Positions 11,304 to 23,003 of a stretch of DNA of 64,000 nt are shown piece after piece. Position numbers and translations under genes: made by a program. Source of the DNA: Liopterus haemorrhoidalis (taxonomy: Eukaryota; Arthropoda; Insecta; Coleoptera; Dytiscidae); the NCBI GenBank assembly GCA_963971575.1, contig OZ020625.1, positions 23,586,992 through 23,650,991 on the forward strand, written 5' to 3'. The stretch's first letter is position 1, and each line of letters opens with the position of its first letter. The notes under the pieces were generated by a model. That model was not told the origin of the DNA. It made no database searches and was given only the letters and a program-made list of their open reading frames with translations.

Positions 11304-13551
11304 CAGTGGCGCAGCCAAGGGGGGGGGGGCGGCGACGAGCCTCGGTGACGGGCCTCATTTAAGATTGCCTACTCTTGATAAAGCGACATAATTATTGTTC
11401 AAGTGAAAATACATAACTTTCTAAATATGCTCCAGCGAATTATATGAAGGGGAGCGTTGATCCTCCCCCCCCCCCCCCTGACACATCGACTAAAACATTT
11501 GCCCAGTCAAATGATAAAACTGATTTAAACAACTAATTACTCGATTCAGATAAGTTAAAGTGGAAATCTGGCTTCGTCATAACCTTCAGAATGTAATTTT
11601 AAAACGACACCTCAAACGTGAAATAGAGTAGAAATATAATAAAAAGAGTAGTTTTGGAGACAATCGTGCTCTAAAAATCGGTATTTGGTTTTAATTTGTA
11701 GATAAATGTGAATATCAATATCTTCTTAGGTATTTTTAAATTATGTTTTACACACAAAAAGGACTGATTTAAGTTGTACTGAACAACAGTGGCGTATTCA
11801 GGGGGAAGGGGCACTGGGGGCAAATGCCCCCCCTTAAGGTCCAAGGAAATGAAAATTTAACATAATCGTACAGCAAAATAACTTATGCATTTTACAATAT
11901 ATAACTATATTTACCTATTTACTTATTTACCAAAAAGGGGCATATTTTAATTGCTGCAAATTTTTTAATGCACTGCCAAGCACAATTAAATCAGCAAAAT
12001 CAATCATTATATTTAAAAAATTGTTAAAAAGCCATCTATTAGAAAAAACACTGTACGACATAAACGATCTTGTTATATAAATGTATTGTAATGTATTATT
12101 TTTATTGTATTTTCATTTTATTGTATTATATTATATGACTGTATGACATACTATCATAAATGATTATTACATGTATTGATTTTATGATAATGAAACAATA
12201 AACTAAACTAAACTAAACTATTTTATTATGATTGTTGAAATTAACAGAAAATGCATAATTTACATGTTATTTTTAGGTTTTCGTCAGTATGAACAAGAAA
12301 TCCTTATTCCGTCACATGAGTGTGTTCGTACGGTAGAAATTGTGGCCAAGCAGCTGATTTAGAGAACTGAACTTAAGGGGGGGGGTATGGTCAGAGCAGC
12401 ACATTTTATACCCATTTTCAAGATTTTTTTTTAGAAAACTGTTAATAGTAACTTGATTGGGATAATACCTACAGTAAAGAACAACCTTTGAAGAGTATCC
12501 AAAAAAAATTTATTGAAAAATATCGAAAATTAAGCTCGTGACATGAATTTGAAATTTTCGTTCAGGACAAAGAGTTGATTTGCGGTGAGACACATAACTA
12601 ATGACTGGATCATCTAAAACAAAAAAAACAAAAATATTTCGTTAGTTTATGAGTTTCTTGAGGTAACGCTGTCGAGATATTTTTTTTTTCTTGCTTTTTT
12701 TTTATGGAATTTTTTTCGTTTTTTTGACTTCAAACTTATACCAAAAATTAAATAATCTAGATATTTGAAAAAACTCGACAGCGTTACCTCAAGAAACTCA
12801 TAAACTAACGAAATATTTTTGTTTTTTTTGTTTTAGATGATCCAGTCATTAGTTATGTGTCTCACCGCAAATCAACTCTTTGTCTTGAACGAAAATTTCA
12901 AATTCATGTCACGAGCTTAATTTTCGATATTTTTCCATAAAAATTTTTTTGGATACTCTTCAAAGGTTGTTCTTTACTGTAGGTATTATCCCAATCAAGT
13001 TACTATTAACAGTTTTCTAAAAAAAAATCTTGAAAATGGGTATAAAATGTGCTGCTCTGACCATACCCCCCCCCCCCCCTTAAGTACGAGAAATATTGAG
13101 ACTAAATATATCCCGCGAAAAATATAAACTAATATGTATTTATCGAAGAAAAAAAGTTTGTAAAATTTTGAGGGATATCAAATGAAAGTTTTTGATACAT
13201 GGATTAACAATTACTTTTTTTATCAACAAATAATGGAATTATTATTTGATATAAACATCAATATCCAAAAGCAGAGGTGTCGAACTGATTTGGGTAGCGG
13301 TCAATTTTTCATACAAAATGAGCAGTGACGGAATTTTAAATATCCCGAAGGGTTTCTTGAATTTTTTTTATGAATAGAAAAGGGAAAGAGTATATTTTAC
13401 ATTTTTAAATATATTTTTCCCCGAAATAAGATCAAGTGCTTTTCTTTAACGCTTCAGGGGCCACAAAAAAAGGTTGAAGGCCGTATGCTGCCGGCGTGGC
13501 CTCTAAATTTAATTCAGCCCTCCCCAGGACAAAATCCTGGCTGCGCCACTG
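11304..13551. mobile_element. hAT-type element in the protease intron, 2.2 kb
   Basis: Termini CAGTGGCGCAGCCAAGG and CCTGGCTGCGCCACTG, with near-perfect 8-bp TSD GTCGTCTT (11296-11303) and GTCGTCTC (13552-13559). It holds a second hAT-like start CAGTGGCGTATTCAGGG at about 11790, an (ACTAA)n tail near 12205-12228 typical of LINE 3' ends, and the TTAA foldback at 12377-13079. No transposase frame recognised. Confidence 0.85.
12377..13079. mobile_element. Giant palindromic MITE flanked by TTAA (piggyBac-like)
   Basis: Two arms of about 340 bp (12377-12725 and 12745-13079) are nearly perfect inverted copies separated by a short T-rich spacer. Ends are G/C runs followed by TATGGTCAGAGCAGCACATT. 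TTAA flanks it at 12373-12376 and 13080-13083, the signature target of piggyBac and some Kolobok elements. It has no coding capacity. The transcript of either strand would form a very long hairpin. Confidence 0.88.
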
Positions 13552-13865
13552 GTCGTCTCAAAAGTAAGTTAAACAATATTTTTTAATCCGTATGGTTGGC
13601 GGGAAAAGACTGGAAGTCAGGAAATTTGCGTTTAAGGCCCAGTTGCACAGTAACCACTTAAGTTTTTATTCAGGCTTAAGTTTTAGTTTATGGTTTAGTT
13701 GTTGCACAGTTTCAGTTTTTGGTTTAAACTTAGGCTTAAACAGGAAAATACTTAAGCGGTAGATTTGTTTGGTTTAAGCCAAAATAAACTGTCAAATAGG
13801 ACAGGTTATGTGTCATATTAAAATTGATCAGACTAATTTGATTGAAAGAAAATGTTATATATTAA

Positions 13866-14265
13866 TATATTTCGCCGCATACCCGTCTATAGGCACCGGT
13901 ATGATTATATTAATCAATGGGATGATGAAAAATTTTACATTAGATTTCGAGTAAATAGTAATATTACAAATACCTAATATTTTATGAAATAATATTTACA
14001 GGAACCACGCATTCACTTCAATACAAATCCTACGATATTATATTATTGGAAGTATGTTAATGGAAAGGGAGTTTACTGGTTGCCATAAATCTACAGTTTC
14101 AAAGGCTATAATAAAAATATCGAGAAATATCGCAATTTGTACCTTGCGTCATCAATATATTAAAATGCCTAATATTCAAATGGAACAGTGTAATGTACGC
14201 CAAGACTTTTGCTATATCGCACGGTTTTCTCGAGTTCTGGGAGCAATGATTGAGCAATCTTAATC
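13866..14265 (+). pseudogene. HARBI1-type transposase remnant
   Basis: The + strand reads YDYINQWDDEKFYIRFR near 13890, the N-terminal motif of HARBI1 transposases. After a break comes GCHKSTVSKAIIKISRNIA, RHQYIKMPNIQ and RQDFCYIARFSRVLGA (14075-14250), the HTH region and start of the nuclease domain. The first catalytic Asp, normally just after this point, and the rest of the DDE domain are absent. The same remnant on the minus strand at 24022-23822 lets one rule out random similarity. Confidence 0.78.
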
Positions 14266-14850
14266 CAGATCTAGAAACAGATGTTAATTTTATAAACAAT
14301 ATACCTAACACAGTAATAAATCAAAACAGAAAATATAATGACAACATTCGAGTTAGGAACAATAATAAATGTTTATTTGTCTAATTTATAATGTATAAAT
14401 AATAAATTCTTTATAAATGTAAATATCTTGTCTATGACCTGCCGGTAATTTAAAATTTATTAATTCTAACTCTTGATCTGAGCATTCTGCCATTGGACCA
14501 CCTCCAGTCACTTTCAGTAAATACTTATTGTCGGCATTTTTCTTTTTTCTTGTACATGTTTTGGTTTTCTTTTATATATATATTTAAATATTCTGCTTCT
14601 CTGTAAGAATGGCCGATTACATTGTTAAATTCATCATGTATGTTCGTCCAAGGAGATTTTTTTTCTTCCACAACATTTAATTTTTACACACAATAATATA
14701 TTGTATTTATATTTTTTAAATAAATTTTATAGAAGACCAACTCATCTAATAAGTTCGTCGTACATTTATTTTTACGTTTCGTTTACCGTATTTTCCATTG
14801 CTGGCAAAATTTGCATTATTTGTATAATAAACTACTTGACAAGTGACATT

Positions 14851-15386
14851 GGGTGCGTTTTGTTGTGCCAATTCTGGTTTCGGTTTAATCAGAATACGCG
14901 TTTTGTTGCGACTGTATTCTCATTCTATTCATTCCACTCAAGCGATGACTCGAGGCCGGACGACTGGAATGAATAATAGTGGTGGGGATGAAAAGTAATA
15001 TTTGAATGCAGTTGTATTTATTTGGTTTTTAAATGTATTAGAATTAAATTTTGGTATTACTGCTTCAAAATAATTTTTACTTTTACGTATTTTCTCATTT
15101 TGTGTCCTAAAATAAATATATACCCATATGATCTTAATATAGTATTATTAAATCTAAACTTAAAATGTATGTACAATTCAATTACTCGTTTTAGAACATT
15201 ACGTTCTAGAATATTTTCTTCAAATATAAAGTATTCTTATTCTGCATTTATTATTTAGATTGTTCTACTACCATATGACTTAACCTCCATGCAAATGTCA
15301 TTCCATGTTTACTTCACGATCAAAATTGTCGTTTTCTTGCGCGTCAATTCTAGTACTTCTAACCAGCCACCAACAAAACGCACCCC
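14851..15386. mobile_element. Y-family TIR element, copy 1
   Basis: Ends GGGTGCGTTTTGTTG and CAACAAAACGCACCCC, flanked by ATT on both sides. Shares its length and interior with the copy at 53746-54309. The open frames at 15022-15474 fall inside it and recur in the other copies in other contexts, so they are not genes. Confidence 0.82.
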
Positions 15387-15683
15387 ATTGACAAATAACA
15401 TTGACAATTATGTTTATATTGAATTTCAAAATTTCCCCGCCAAATATTCATTTTCCATATTACCAACTTTGTGAATTTATCACATCAGTTGGCTTAGCTA
15501 AGTATTTTTTTATTTTTAACTGTGCAACATCTGGCGCTTAAGTATTTGGTTTAAGCTAAAGCTTAAGGTTTAGCTAAACTCATACTTAAGTGGTAACTGT
15601 GCAACTGGTCCTAAGTGTAGTGGCAGCACTGTAAAATTTCTATGCGCGTGCGTCGATCAATCCGGCAGTCAGGCTCCAGCCAG

Positions 15684-15900
15684 TATGGAGACTCCACTTG
15701 CTCCTACCGCAGATTGCGAAGTTCGTGGTGTTATTCGTTTTTTGACAGCAACAAATAAAAATGCTACTGAAATTCATCGCGAGTTGTGTAGTGTTTATGG
15801 TGAAGACGTTATGAAAAGGCCAATGGTTTCTCGTTGGCGGCCATCATTCATTGAAGGGAGAACAACATTATATAGTAAAGGAGAATTTACTTGACAGATT
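15684..15900 (+). pseudogene. Mariner-type transposase HTH fragment
   Basis: Met at 15685 starts a 69-residue frame with VRGVIRFLTATNKNATEIH, ELCSVYGEDVM and VSRWRPSFIEGRTTL, the DNA-binding HTH of SETMAR/mariner-like proteins. It stops before the linker and DDE domain. The usual Trp in the VSxWCREF motif is shifted to WRPSF. No TIRs found nearby, so only a fragment is supported. Confidence 0.72.
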
Positions 15901-16013
15901 GATCGATTGAGAACCGATAAAGAAATATATATCTATTTCACACAGTTTTATGTAAGATGTCAAGAACGTATTTCTTCTTCTTACTGTAACGTACGTTCAT
16001 AGTTTTTGTCTTT

Positions 16014-18144
16014 TTACCGACCGCCAACATATATAAGGGAGGTATTGTGATCATACCGATTTTGACATTTCGAGACTTCGATGGATCTCTACGAATTGAG
16101 GTCCCTATATAACGTTTTGACTATTTTTAGCATGATGTCTGTCGGTCTGTCTGTCTGTCTGTGTACACGTGCAGAGCAAATTAGGCTAAAAGGATTTTTA
16201 TGAAACTGCATATTTAAGCTTTTGACATCAATGTCACGAGTTGATCAACTTTTGGTAAAAATTGGTTGACTAGAAATGGGAGTTAGTTTATATATTTTTT
16301 CAGATAAACAGGTTTCGTCGCATAAATGTTTACGTAATTCCTGCTAATGATATAAAAATAAAATTTCCTTATCAACTTATTTGCGAGGATTAATTATTTT
16401 TTTAATCCTATACTAATTCATTTGTGGTTAACAAAACATCGAGATAACATTAAAATGTCTATCTTATAAATTCTAAGTTATTTTTTGTACGTATTTTAAC
16501 ATTGAATATATTGGGTCTCGTGAAAGTGTAGTTATTTTTGGAAATTTGGGTATTAAATCAAAAACTATATCTCAAAAATGGTAAGAAATAGAGACCTAAG
16601 GTTTAAATCTTTAAAAAATTTAGTTTTACGATGTTTTTTCTGTAATATTTGGTCCGTAATGACCTAAAACTAATTGGTAAAATTTTGATTTTATTTTGTA
16701 AATTTCAAAAATTCATATCTCAAAAAAGGTAAGACATAGAGACTTGAGGTTTGAAATTTTGGAATTCTTACACCTTGTTTTGTCTAGAAAATATAATGTT
16801 TGGTCCGTAATGACCTAAAACTATTGAAAATTTTGATTTTTTGTAATATTAAAAATTCATATCTCAAAAAAGGTAAGACATAGAGATTTGAGGTTTGAAT
16901 TTTTGGAATTCTCACACCTTGTTTTGTCTAGAAAAAATTAATGTTTGGTCCGTAATGACCTAAAAATATTGTAAATTTTGATTTTTTTGTAATTTAAAAA
17001 ATTCATATCTCAAAAAAGGTAAAACATAGAGATTTGAGGTTTGAATTTTTGGAATTCTCACACCTTGTTTTGTTTAGAAAAAATTAATGTTTGGTCCGTA
17101 ATGACCTAAAACTATTGAAAATTTTGATTTTTTTGTAATTTTAAAAATTTATATCTCAAAAAAGATAAGACATAGAGATTTGAGGTTAGAATTTTTGGAA
17201 TTCTCACACCTTGTTTTGTTTAGAAAAAATTAATGTTTGGTCCGTAATGACCTAAAACTATTAGGGAAAATTTTGAAACTTATTGTAATTTTAAAAATAC
17301 ATATCTCAAAAAAGGTAAGAAATAGAGACTTGAGGTTTGAATTTTTGGAATTCTCACACCTTGTTTTGTCTAGAAAAATATAATGTTTGGTCCGTAATGA
17401 CCTAAAACTATTAGGGAAAATTTTGAAACTTATTGTAATTTTAAAAATTCATATCTCAAAAAAGGTAAGAAATAGAGACTTGAGGTTTGAATTTTTGGAA
17501 TTCTCACACCTTGTTTTGTTTAGAAAAAATTAATGTTTGGTCCGTAATGACCTAAAACTATTGAAAATTTTAATTTTTTTGGAATTTTAAAAAACTCGTG
17601 TCTCATAAAAGGTAAGAAATAGTGACTTGAGGTTTGAATTTTTGGAATTCCCACACCTTGTTTTGTCTAGAAAAAATTAATGTTTGGTCCGTAATGACCT
17701 AAAACTATTGAAAATTTTAATTTTTTTGGAATTTTAAAAAACTCGTGTCTCATAAAAGGTAAGAAATAGTGACTTGAGGTTTGAATTTTTGGAATTCTCA
17801 CACCTTGTTTTGTCTAGAAAAAATTAATGTTTGGTCCGTAATGACCTAAAACTATTAGGGAAAAATTAGGAAAAATTTTTCATTTTTTTTTTGTTTTATC
17901 AAAAAATGTCTCAAATAAAAGTTATTACTTATTGTTTTTACAGCAACTTTTGTTCAATAATTTTTTTCGAAATATTTTTCTGTTGTGAAATATTCGCAAA
18001 AATCTTAAAATCGACACGAGTAAACTCCCATTTTTAGTCAACCGATTTTTACCAAAAGTTGATCAACTCGTGCCATTGATGGCAGAAGCTTAAATATGAA
18101 GTTTCATAAAAATCCTTTCAGCCGAATTTGCTCTGCTCGTGTAC

Positions 18145-18178
<34 letters not shown>

Positions 18179-18310
18179 CGACAGACATCATGCTAAAAAT
18201 AGTCAAAACGTTATGTAGGGACCTCAATTCGTGGAGATCCATCGAAATCTCGAAACGTCAAAATCGGTATGATCACAATACCTCCCTTATATATGTTGGC
18301 GGTCGGTAAA
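16014..18310. mobile_element. TIR element with a satellite core
   Basis: Inverted arms at 16014-16283 and 18024-18310 begin ACCGACCGCCAACATATATA, carry a (GTCT)n/(AGAC)n microsatellite and end near CTCCCATTT. Between them lies a 147-bp tandem array (16500-17880). The arms are about 90% alike, and a third, solitary arm is at 63138-63385. No protein-coding frame is visible; the 18211-18405 minus frame is the arm itself. It lies in the protease intron. I do not recognise the family. Confidence 0.82.
16500..17880. repeat. 147-bp tandem array, nine copies
   Basis: The motif GGTCCGTAATGACC starts at 16651, 16802, 16947, 17093, 17239, 17389, 17539, 17686 and 17833, so the spacing is 145-151 with most at 146-150. 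Each unit also has TATCTCAAAAAAGGTAAG, GAGGTTTGAATTTTTGGAAT and CACCTTGTTTTGT. The first units are the most diverged and the central ones nearly identical, as expected from unequal exchange. Confidence 0.95.
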
Positions 18311-18311
18311 A

Positions 18312-19155
18312 AATGAATAAAACACAAGACGGTAGGAATATTAATCAACTTTCTATTACTTTTTAAAGTGAATTCTTTACAGTAGAGATAAGAATGACGC
18401 TTCATAATTTTTGTTATACAAGTAACCCAGACGCAAGTTCAAGTAATTGTATAGAAAGGAAGTAAATGGAGTATTGGGGAGCAGTTTTGGTTTTTGTTGA
18501 GACACAGAACTTAAAATTATTATCCTCTGAAAGCTGCAAAACTTCACGTATGCCTCCGCCGTGTTTCAAAATATCGCAGTACATTTTAATGGTGTATTAT
18601 TTGAACAAACAATTGGTGAGATTGATAATGACGATCACAACAGTGTTATTCCAGGGTAGAAATAGCGTAATAAATCAAATTTAATAATTAATATCACCGA
18701 ACACCTTTTTAAAAATAGAATGAACATATAATTCACATATTATTAAAAAATTAGATAAACTGTTATAATACAATGTAGTATATAAATTGACTAAACAAAA
18801 GTTGAATAAAGTTATATTTTTATTTAATACACTGTGGAAACCAGTTATAATGAGTATCACAGGACCAAACATTTCTGTTCCATTTTTAAAATAAATTTCG
18901 CCACTGAATATTTAATTCAACACCGACATATTAGGTTAAGATTCTCTTGGCATTTGACTAAATAAATACTCCTGTTAAAATTCAACGTAACAGCGCATGC
19001 GCGTGCAGTTAATATTAGCCTCTCTACAGGGTGAGTTAGCGCTTCGCGTTAACAAATATTGTATTAACGCTTACCTTAATGACGTTAGACATGGAGTTAA
19101 AATAAAAATATTAACCTGACGCTAATTTTAACGAATTTCTTACAGAATACACCCG
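18312..19155. repeat. CGGGTG-family element, partial copy beside the protease exon
   Basis: Almost identical to 47138-48011, starting AATGAATAAAACACAAGA and ending ...GAATACACCCG. A 35-base stretch present at about 47904-47938 is missing here. It stops 25 bases from the exon boundary at 19180, so it lies wholly in the intron. The open frames 18466-18684 and 18681-18872 are repeat sequence with no recognised product. Confidence 0.88.
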
Positions 19156-19179
19156 CATACATAATATAAAAATATTTAC

Positions 19180-19663
19180 CTGCTTCAGGGCTTTTTGTTG
19201 CTAATGGGATAACATTGACTCTAGAATCAAGAGGGAGTGGTTTGTCCAATATCAGCAGAGCTGCATCATGTACCTTTGTATACAAGTCGTATTCAGGATG
19301 AACTTCTACATTTTTAATAAAGCTTTTGGTGCATTCTCCATCTTTACAATTAACAATCTTCTTCACAGTGCCTAATATCACGAAATCAGATGTAAAATTT
19401 ACAACAGTCCACTTCTCGACTCCTTTAATTATAACACAATGCGCAGCTAATAGGACACACTGTTCACTTACTAGGCTACCACCGCAGACAAGATTAGCTC
19501 TATTACCTATTTTCTTTACGTATGTAGCAAAGAAAGGCCACTTATTTGCATCTGCTGGTGTTCCACCTACTATGCGGTTTTCTGTTTCATTATTATTATC
19601 ATCGCAATGTATTAAAAAGTGACTTAAAATATGTAAATAAATAAAATATATTTGAAAGTACAT
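19180..19663 (-). CDS. Secreted S1A serine protease, N-terminal exon
   Basis: The frame starts with Met at 19663 and a hydrophobic leader of about 20 residues (signal peptide), followed by a very short acidic Asn-rich linker and the activation site R-IVGG (residues 30-34). AAHC gives catalytic His at about 75, and VHDAALLILD gives catalytic Asp at about 133. The exon ends at 19180 with one base of a split Gly codon, before GTAAATATT. That phase matches the acceptor at 11209, and joining gives KSPEAG-TLCNAAG, the expected position in S1 proteases. The short propeptide means there is no CLIP or other regulatory domain unless an unseen 5' exon adds one. The intron (19179-11210, about 8 kb) contains only repeats that I can recognise. 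Translation past the donor adds 27 junk residues, so the donor call is well supported. Confidence 0.9.
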
Positions 19664-19775
19664 TTGTCTGTTAATAAAATTCTTGATTTGTTTATTTTTG
19701 TTTTGTTTTTATAGTAAAAATGCATTTTTATGTCAATGCAAATACGTCTAGTATGCCTTGCTAATCTGTGAATAA

Positions 19776-20889
19776 GGCAGCAGTCTGACTGATCGAGCAC
19801 CGTCGTGTAACGTAGCGTCGAGTCGTGTAGCGTCATTTAAAAATTTAAAAGCTGGTCTGACTGATCAAGTACTGTCGAGTATTATCGATCATTCAGTGTC
19901 AAGTAAATTTGTTTCTCACTTGTCAAATAATGCATATTCCAACCTAAAACTATCAAACAGTTAATTTTGTTTTTGAGGTAATATTTGGACAATAAGTTGT
20001 TTTTTATACAATATTAGTATGTCAGATAGCGACGAGGCTGAAATTCTCTACTTAATATGGAGAAATAAAATTTAAAAAAAGAAGAAAAACTTATGGGTTC
20101 GAAACATATTTTTAGATAGAGAAGTGTTAGGAGAATTTCACCATTTGAAACCTCAACTCGAAAATGATGAGTCAATGTTTTATAGCTATTATAGAATGAA
20201 TAAATCATCATACGAGTTACTGATACATTTAATTTCATTATTTCAATAATTCATTAAAAAAACTAAAATCAGACACTTATTTTGGAACGGAGGGAGTATT
20301 TTACTTTACAAATAAAAATATTAAATTGGAAAAACAGTAATGTTAAAGTGAACAATATCTTAAAAATCATCTGGGAATCTAAATATTTAGAACTTCCATT
20401 TAATATCCTACATCCAATTTACCGCTAAAAATCCAATTTACCGCTAGTTTAGTCTTACATTTGATACTCTACATTTTTTGAGCAAATTATTGAGTGCAAT
20501 CACCCAAAATTATTATTGAAAATTAATTTATGTCCGTGATTGATCATAGAGATCGTCGTTTTCTCTAACTAGATTGATTAATAAATCAATCTCGATTGTA
20601 CTCCACACTTTACTAATTAGCGAGTCCATTTTACTCTATATTGTAATTTTGTTTTTTTTTTGACGTTCCAACTGTCAAATAATATATGGTTATGAACTAA
20701 TATGCTTAAATGCGCATGTGCTATTGCCTCGAGCGTCGAGTGAAATTCAAACCGGTTTGAAATACAAACAACTTGATGCTACTTGACGGCAAACGATGGT
20801 TCAGTGCGACTCATGCCCTTAGTTAACGTGTGTTTGAAATTTGCTCGACAGCAAACGATCGACAGCCCTCGATCAGTCAGACTGCTGCC
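19776..20889 (+). mobile_element. PIF/Harbinger element W with ALP1-like transposase start
   Basis: Ends GGCAGCAGTCTGACTGATCG and the inverted CGATCAGTCAGACTGCTGCC, with TAA at 19773-19775 and 20890-20892. From 20020 the + strand reads MSDSDEAEILYLIWRNK, a stop, then LWVRNIFLDREVLGEFHHL and a YYRMNKSSYELLIHLI motif: the N-terminus of PIF/ALP1-like transposases. The catalytic part is gone. Its right TAA is shared with the next Harbinger element. The minus frame at 20014-20238 is a shadow. Confidence 0.82.
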
Positions 20890-20933
20890 TAAGGCCCAGT
20901 TGCACAGTTACCACTTAAGTATGAGTTTAGCTA

Positions 20934-21263
20934 TAGCGCGTTCAAAGGTGAGTTTGCAGTACAGGGCATATGGAGTAGTTCTTTTTCATACTCTCTAATG
21001 GGATTACACAATGACACTATCCTTTTCTTGCTTGTCGACGTTGCCAGCTCTAAAACGCGCTAATCTGTGAAGACGCAGTATTCTACAAATGGACATTTGT
21101 TTTTGTTGAGTGTTATTTTGAGTTTTATAAGAGTTGATTTTTGTAAATCATACGAGTTTTTCATATTATTATAATTGACACATTTGACATTTTTACAACA
21201 TTTGGCAACACCGCTCCCATTTGCCATAAGAGCTATACTGCAAACTCACCTTCGAACGCACTA
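20934..21263. mobile_element. TA-target MITE, 330 bp
   Basis: Ends TAGCGCGTTCAAAGGTGAGT and the inverted ACTCACCTTCGAACGCACTA; TA at 20932-20933 and 21264-21265. Copy 1 has the uninterrupted GTTTAGCTAAACCTTAAG here. Likely Tc1/mariner-mobilised. Confidence 0.88.
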
Positions 21264-21298
21264 TAAACCTTAAGCTTCACCTTAAACCAAATGATTAA

Positions 21299-21812
21299 GG
21301 CCCGGTCTTTCCACCTTCAGATAAAGTCCCAGGTAACTATCTGACAGATAAGGTTATTTGTAACTTCATCTGCTGAGTAAATGTCAATACCAGTCAGTGA
21401 ATCCAATACGTCAGTCTCATTATCCGTTAGATAACTATCCGATAGATACATTTGTATTGTCAACTGACAATAACTGAAGCGCCTCTAGTGAGATTTTGAG
21501 AAACTGAAGGTTGTAGGATAGTTGAGTTTGTGACAAGCATGGGAATATGTTCTTAGAAGTGGAAAGACAGTTAAAGACCATTTTAGAGTGTGTTCCCGTG
21601 TGTTTCAATAAATATCACATGAAGATACCATTGAACCTGTCAAAAATATCCTACCAAAGTCAGCCATGATGTGCATGCAGTAGCGCCTCTATCGGTAGTG
21701 TCAGATGCCAATAGAAAGAAGTGATGACATTTACTCAGCAGATGAAGTTAAAAATAACCTTATCTGTCAGATAGTTACCTGGAACTTTATCTGAAGGTGG
21801 AAAAACCGGGCC
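21299..21812. mobile_element. PIF/Harbinger-type MITE, 514 bp
   Basis: Inverted ends of about 60-90 bp starting GGCCCGGTCTTTCCACCTTC, TSD TAA at 21296-21298 and 21813-21815. No coding frame. The ORF overlapping its right end is chance. Confidence 0.88.
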
Positions 21813-22260
21813 TAAGCACCAGATGTTGCAGTTAAAAATAAAAAAATACTTAGCTAAGCCAACTAATGTGATAAATTCACAAAGTTGGTAATATGGAAAA
21901 TGAAAATTTGGCGGGGAAATTTTGAAATTCAATATAAACATAACTGTCAATGGGGTGCGTTTTGTTGGTGGCTGGTTAGAAGTACTAGAATTGACGCGCA
22001 AGAAAACGACAATTTTGATCGTGAAGTAAACATGGAATGACATTTGCATGGAGGTTAAGTCATATGGTAGTAGAACAATCTAAATAATAAATGCAGAATA
22101 AGAATACTTTATATTTGAAGAAAATATTCTATAAAGTAATGTTTTAAAACGAGTAATTGAATTGTACATACATTGAAAATTGAAAATGAAAATTTGGCGG
22201 GGAAATTTTGAAATTCAATATAAACATAACTGTCAATGTTATTTGTCAAGTAGTTTATTA

Positions 22261-22560
22261 TAGATGGTTCACTTTTGTAAGAACAAACTAAGAGGGAATT
22301 TTGTTTTCAATAGTTTGCGCCTTTGAAGCTGTATTTCATGTTGGTATTAAAAAATGTCACTTTTTTAAAATGTTGATCCATCTGACATATGTCATATTGA
22401 AAAATGATATCTTAATTATAATGATCATAACCTTATCAACCTAAAGTCGGTTTTACAGCGTAAGGAATATTTTTAATTGACATTTAAAGTCAGTAACACG
22501 CTATAAAAGTAACCAAAATAACCAGATCTAGTGTGTTCTTACAAAAGTGAACAGCTTATA
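22261..22560. mobile_element. Short TIR MITE at a TATA site
   Basis: Inverted motif GTTCACTTTTGTAAGAACA at the left and TGTTCTTACAAAAGTGAAC at the right, flanked by TATA. Copy 1 reads TTTATTATACAAATAATG straight across. Confidence 0.75.
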
Positions 22561-23003
22561 TACAAATAATGCAAATTTTACCAGCAATAGAAAATAAGGT
22601 AAACGAAACGTAAAAATAAATGTACGGCGAACTTCTGAGAAGAGTTGGTCTTATTATTATTATTATTATAAATATATTGTGTGTAAAAAATTAAATTAAA
22701 TATTGTGGAAGAAAAAAAAAAAAAAAAACTCCTTAGACGAACATACATGACGAATTTAAGAATTAAAGCGATCACTCTTATAGAGAAGTAGAATATATAT
22801 ATATAAAAATTTAAAAATGAACAAGAAAAAAAAAAAAATGCCGACAATAAGTATTCACTGAAAGTGATTGGAGGTGGTTCAGTGGCAGAATGCTCAGAGA
22901 AATAATTTTAAATTACGGGCAGGTCATAGACAAGATATTTACATTTATGTATAAACAATTTTATTATTTATACATTATAAATTAGAAAAATAAATATTTA
23001 TTA

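Larger units (their letters stand above)
13636..15611 (+). mobile_element. PIF/Harbinger element, copy 1
   Basis: Termini GGCCCAGTTGCACAGTAACC and the inverted GGTAACTGTGCAACTGGTCC, with 3-bp TSD TAA at 13633-13635 and 15612-15614. Left of centre lies a HARBI1-type transposase remnant; right of centre a Y-family element (14851-15386) is inserted. A second, inverted copy occupies 20893-24339. Confidence 0.88.

Noticed and set aside
15289..15474. 61-codon frame also seen at 21735-22049 (104 codons)
   Set aside because: Both are the Y-family element; the frames differ downstream and have no domain.
16500..17880. CRISPR-like array or coding repeat
   Set aside because: No spacers and no frame kept across units; it is a tandem satellite.
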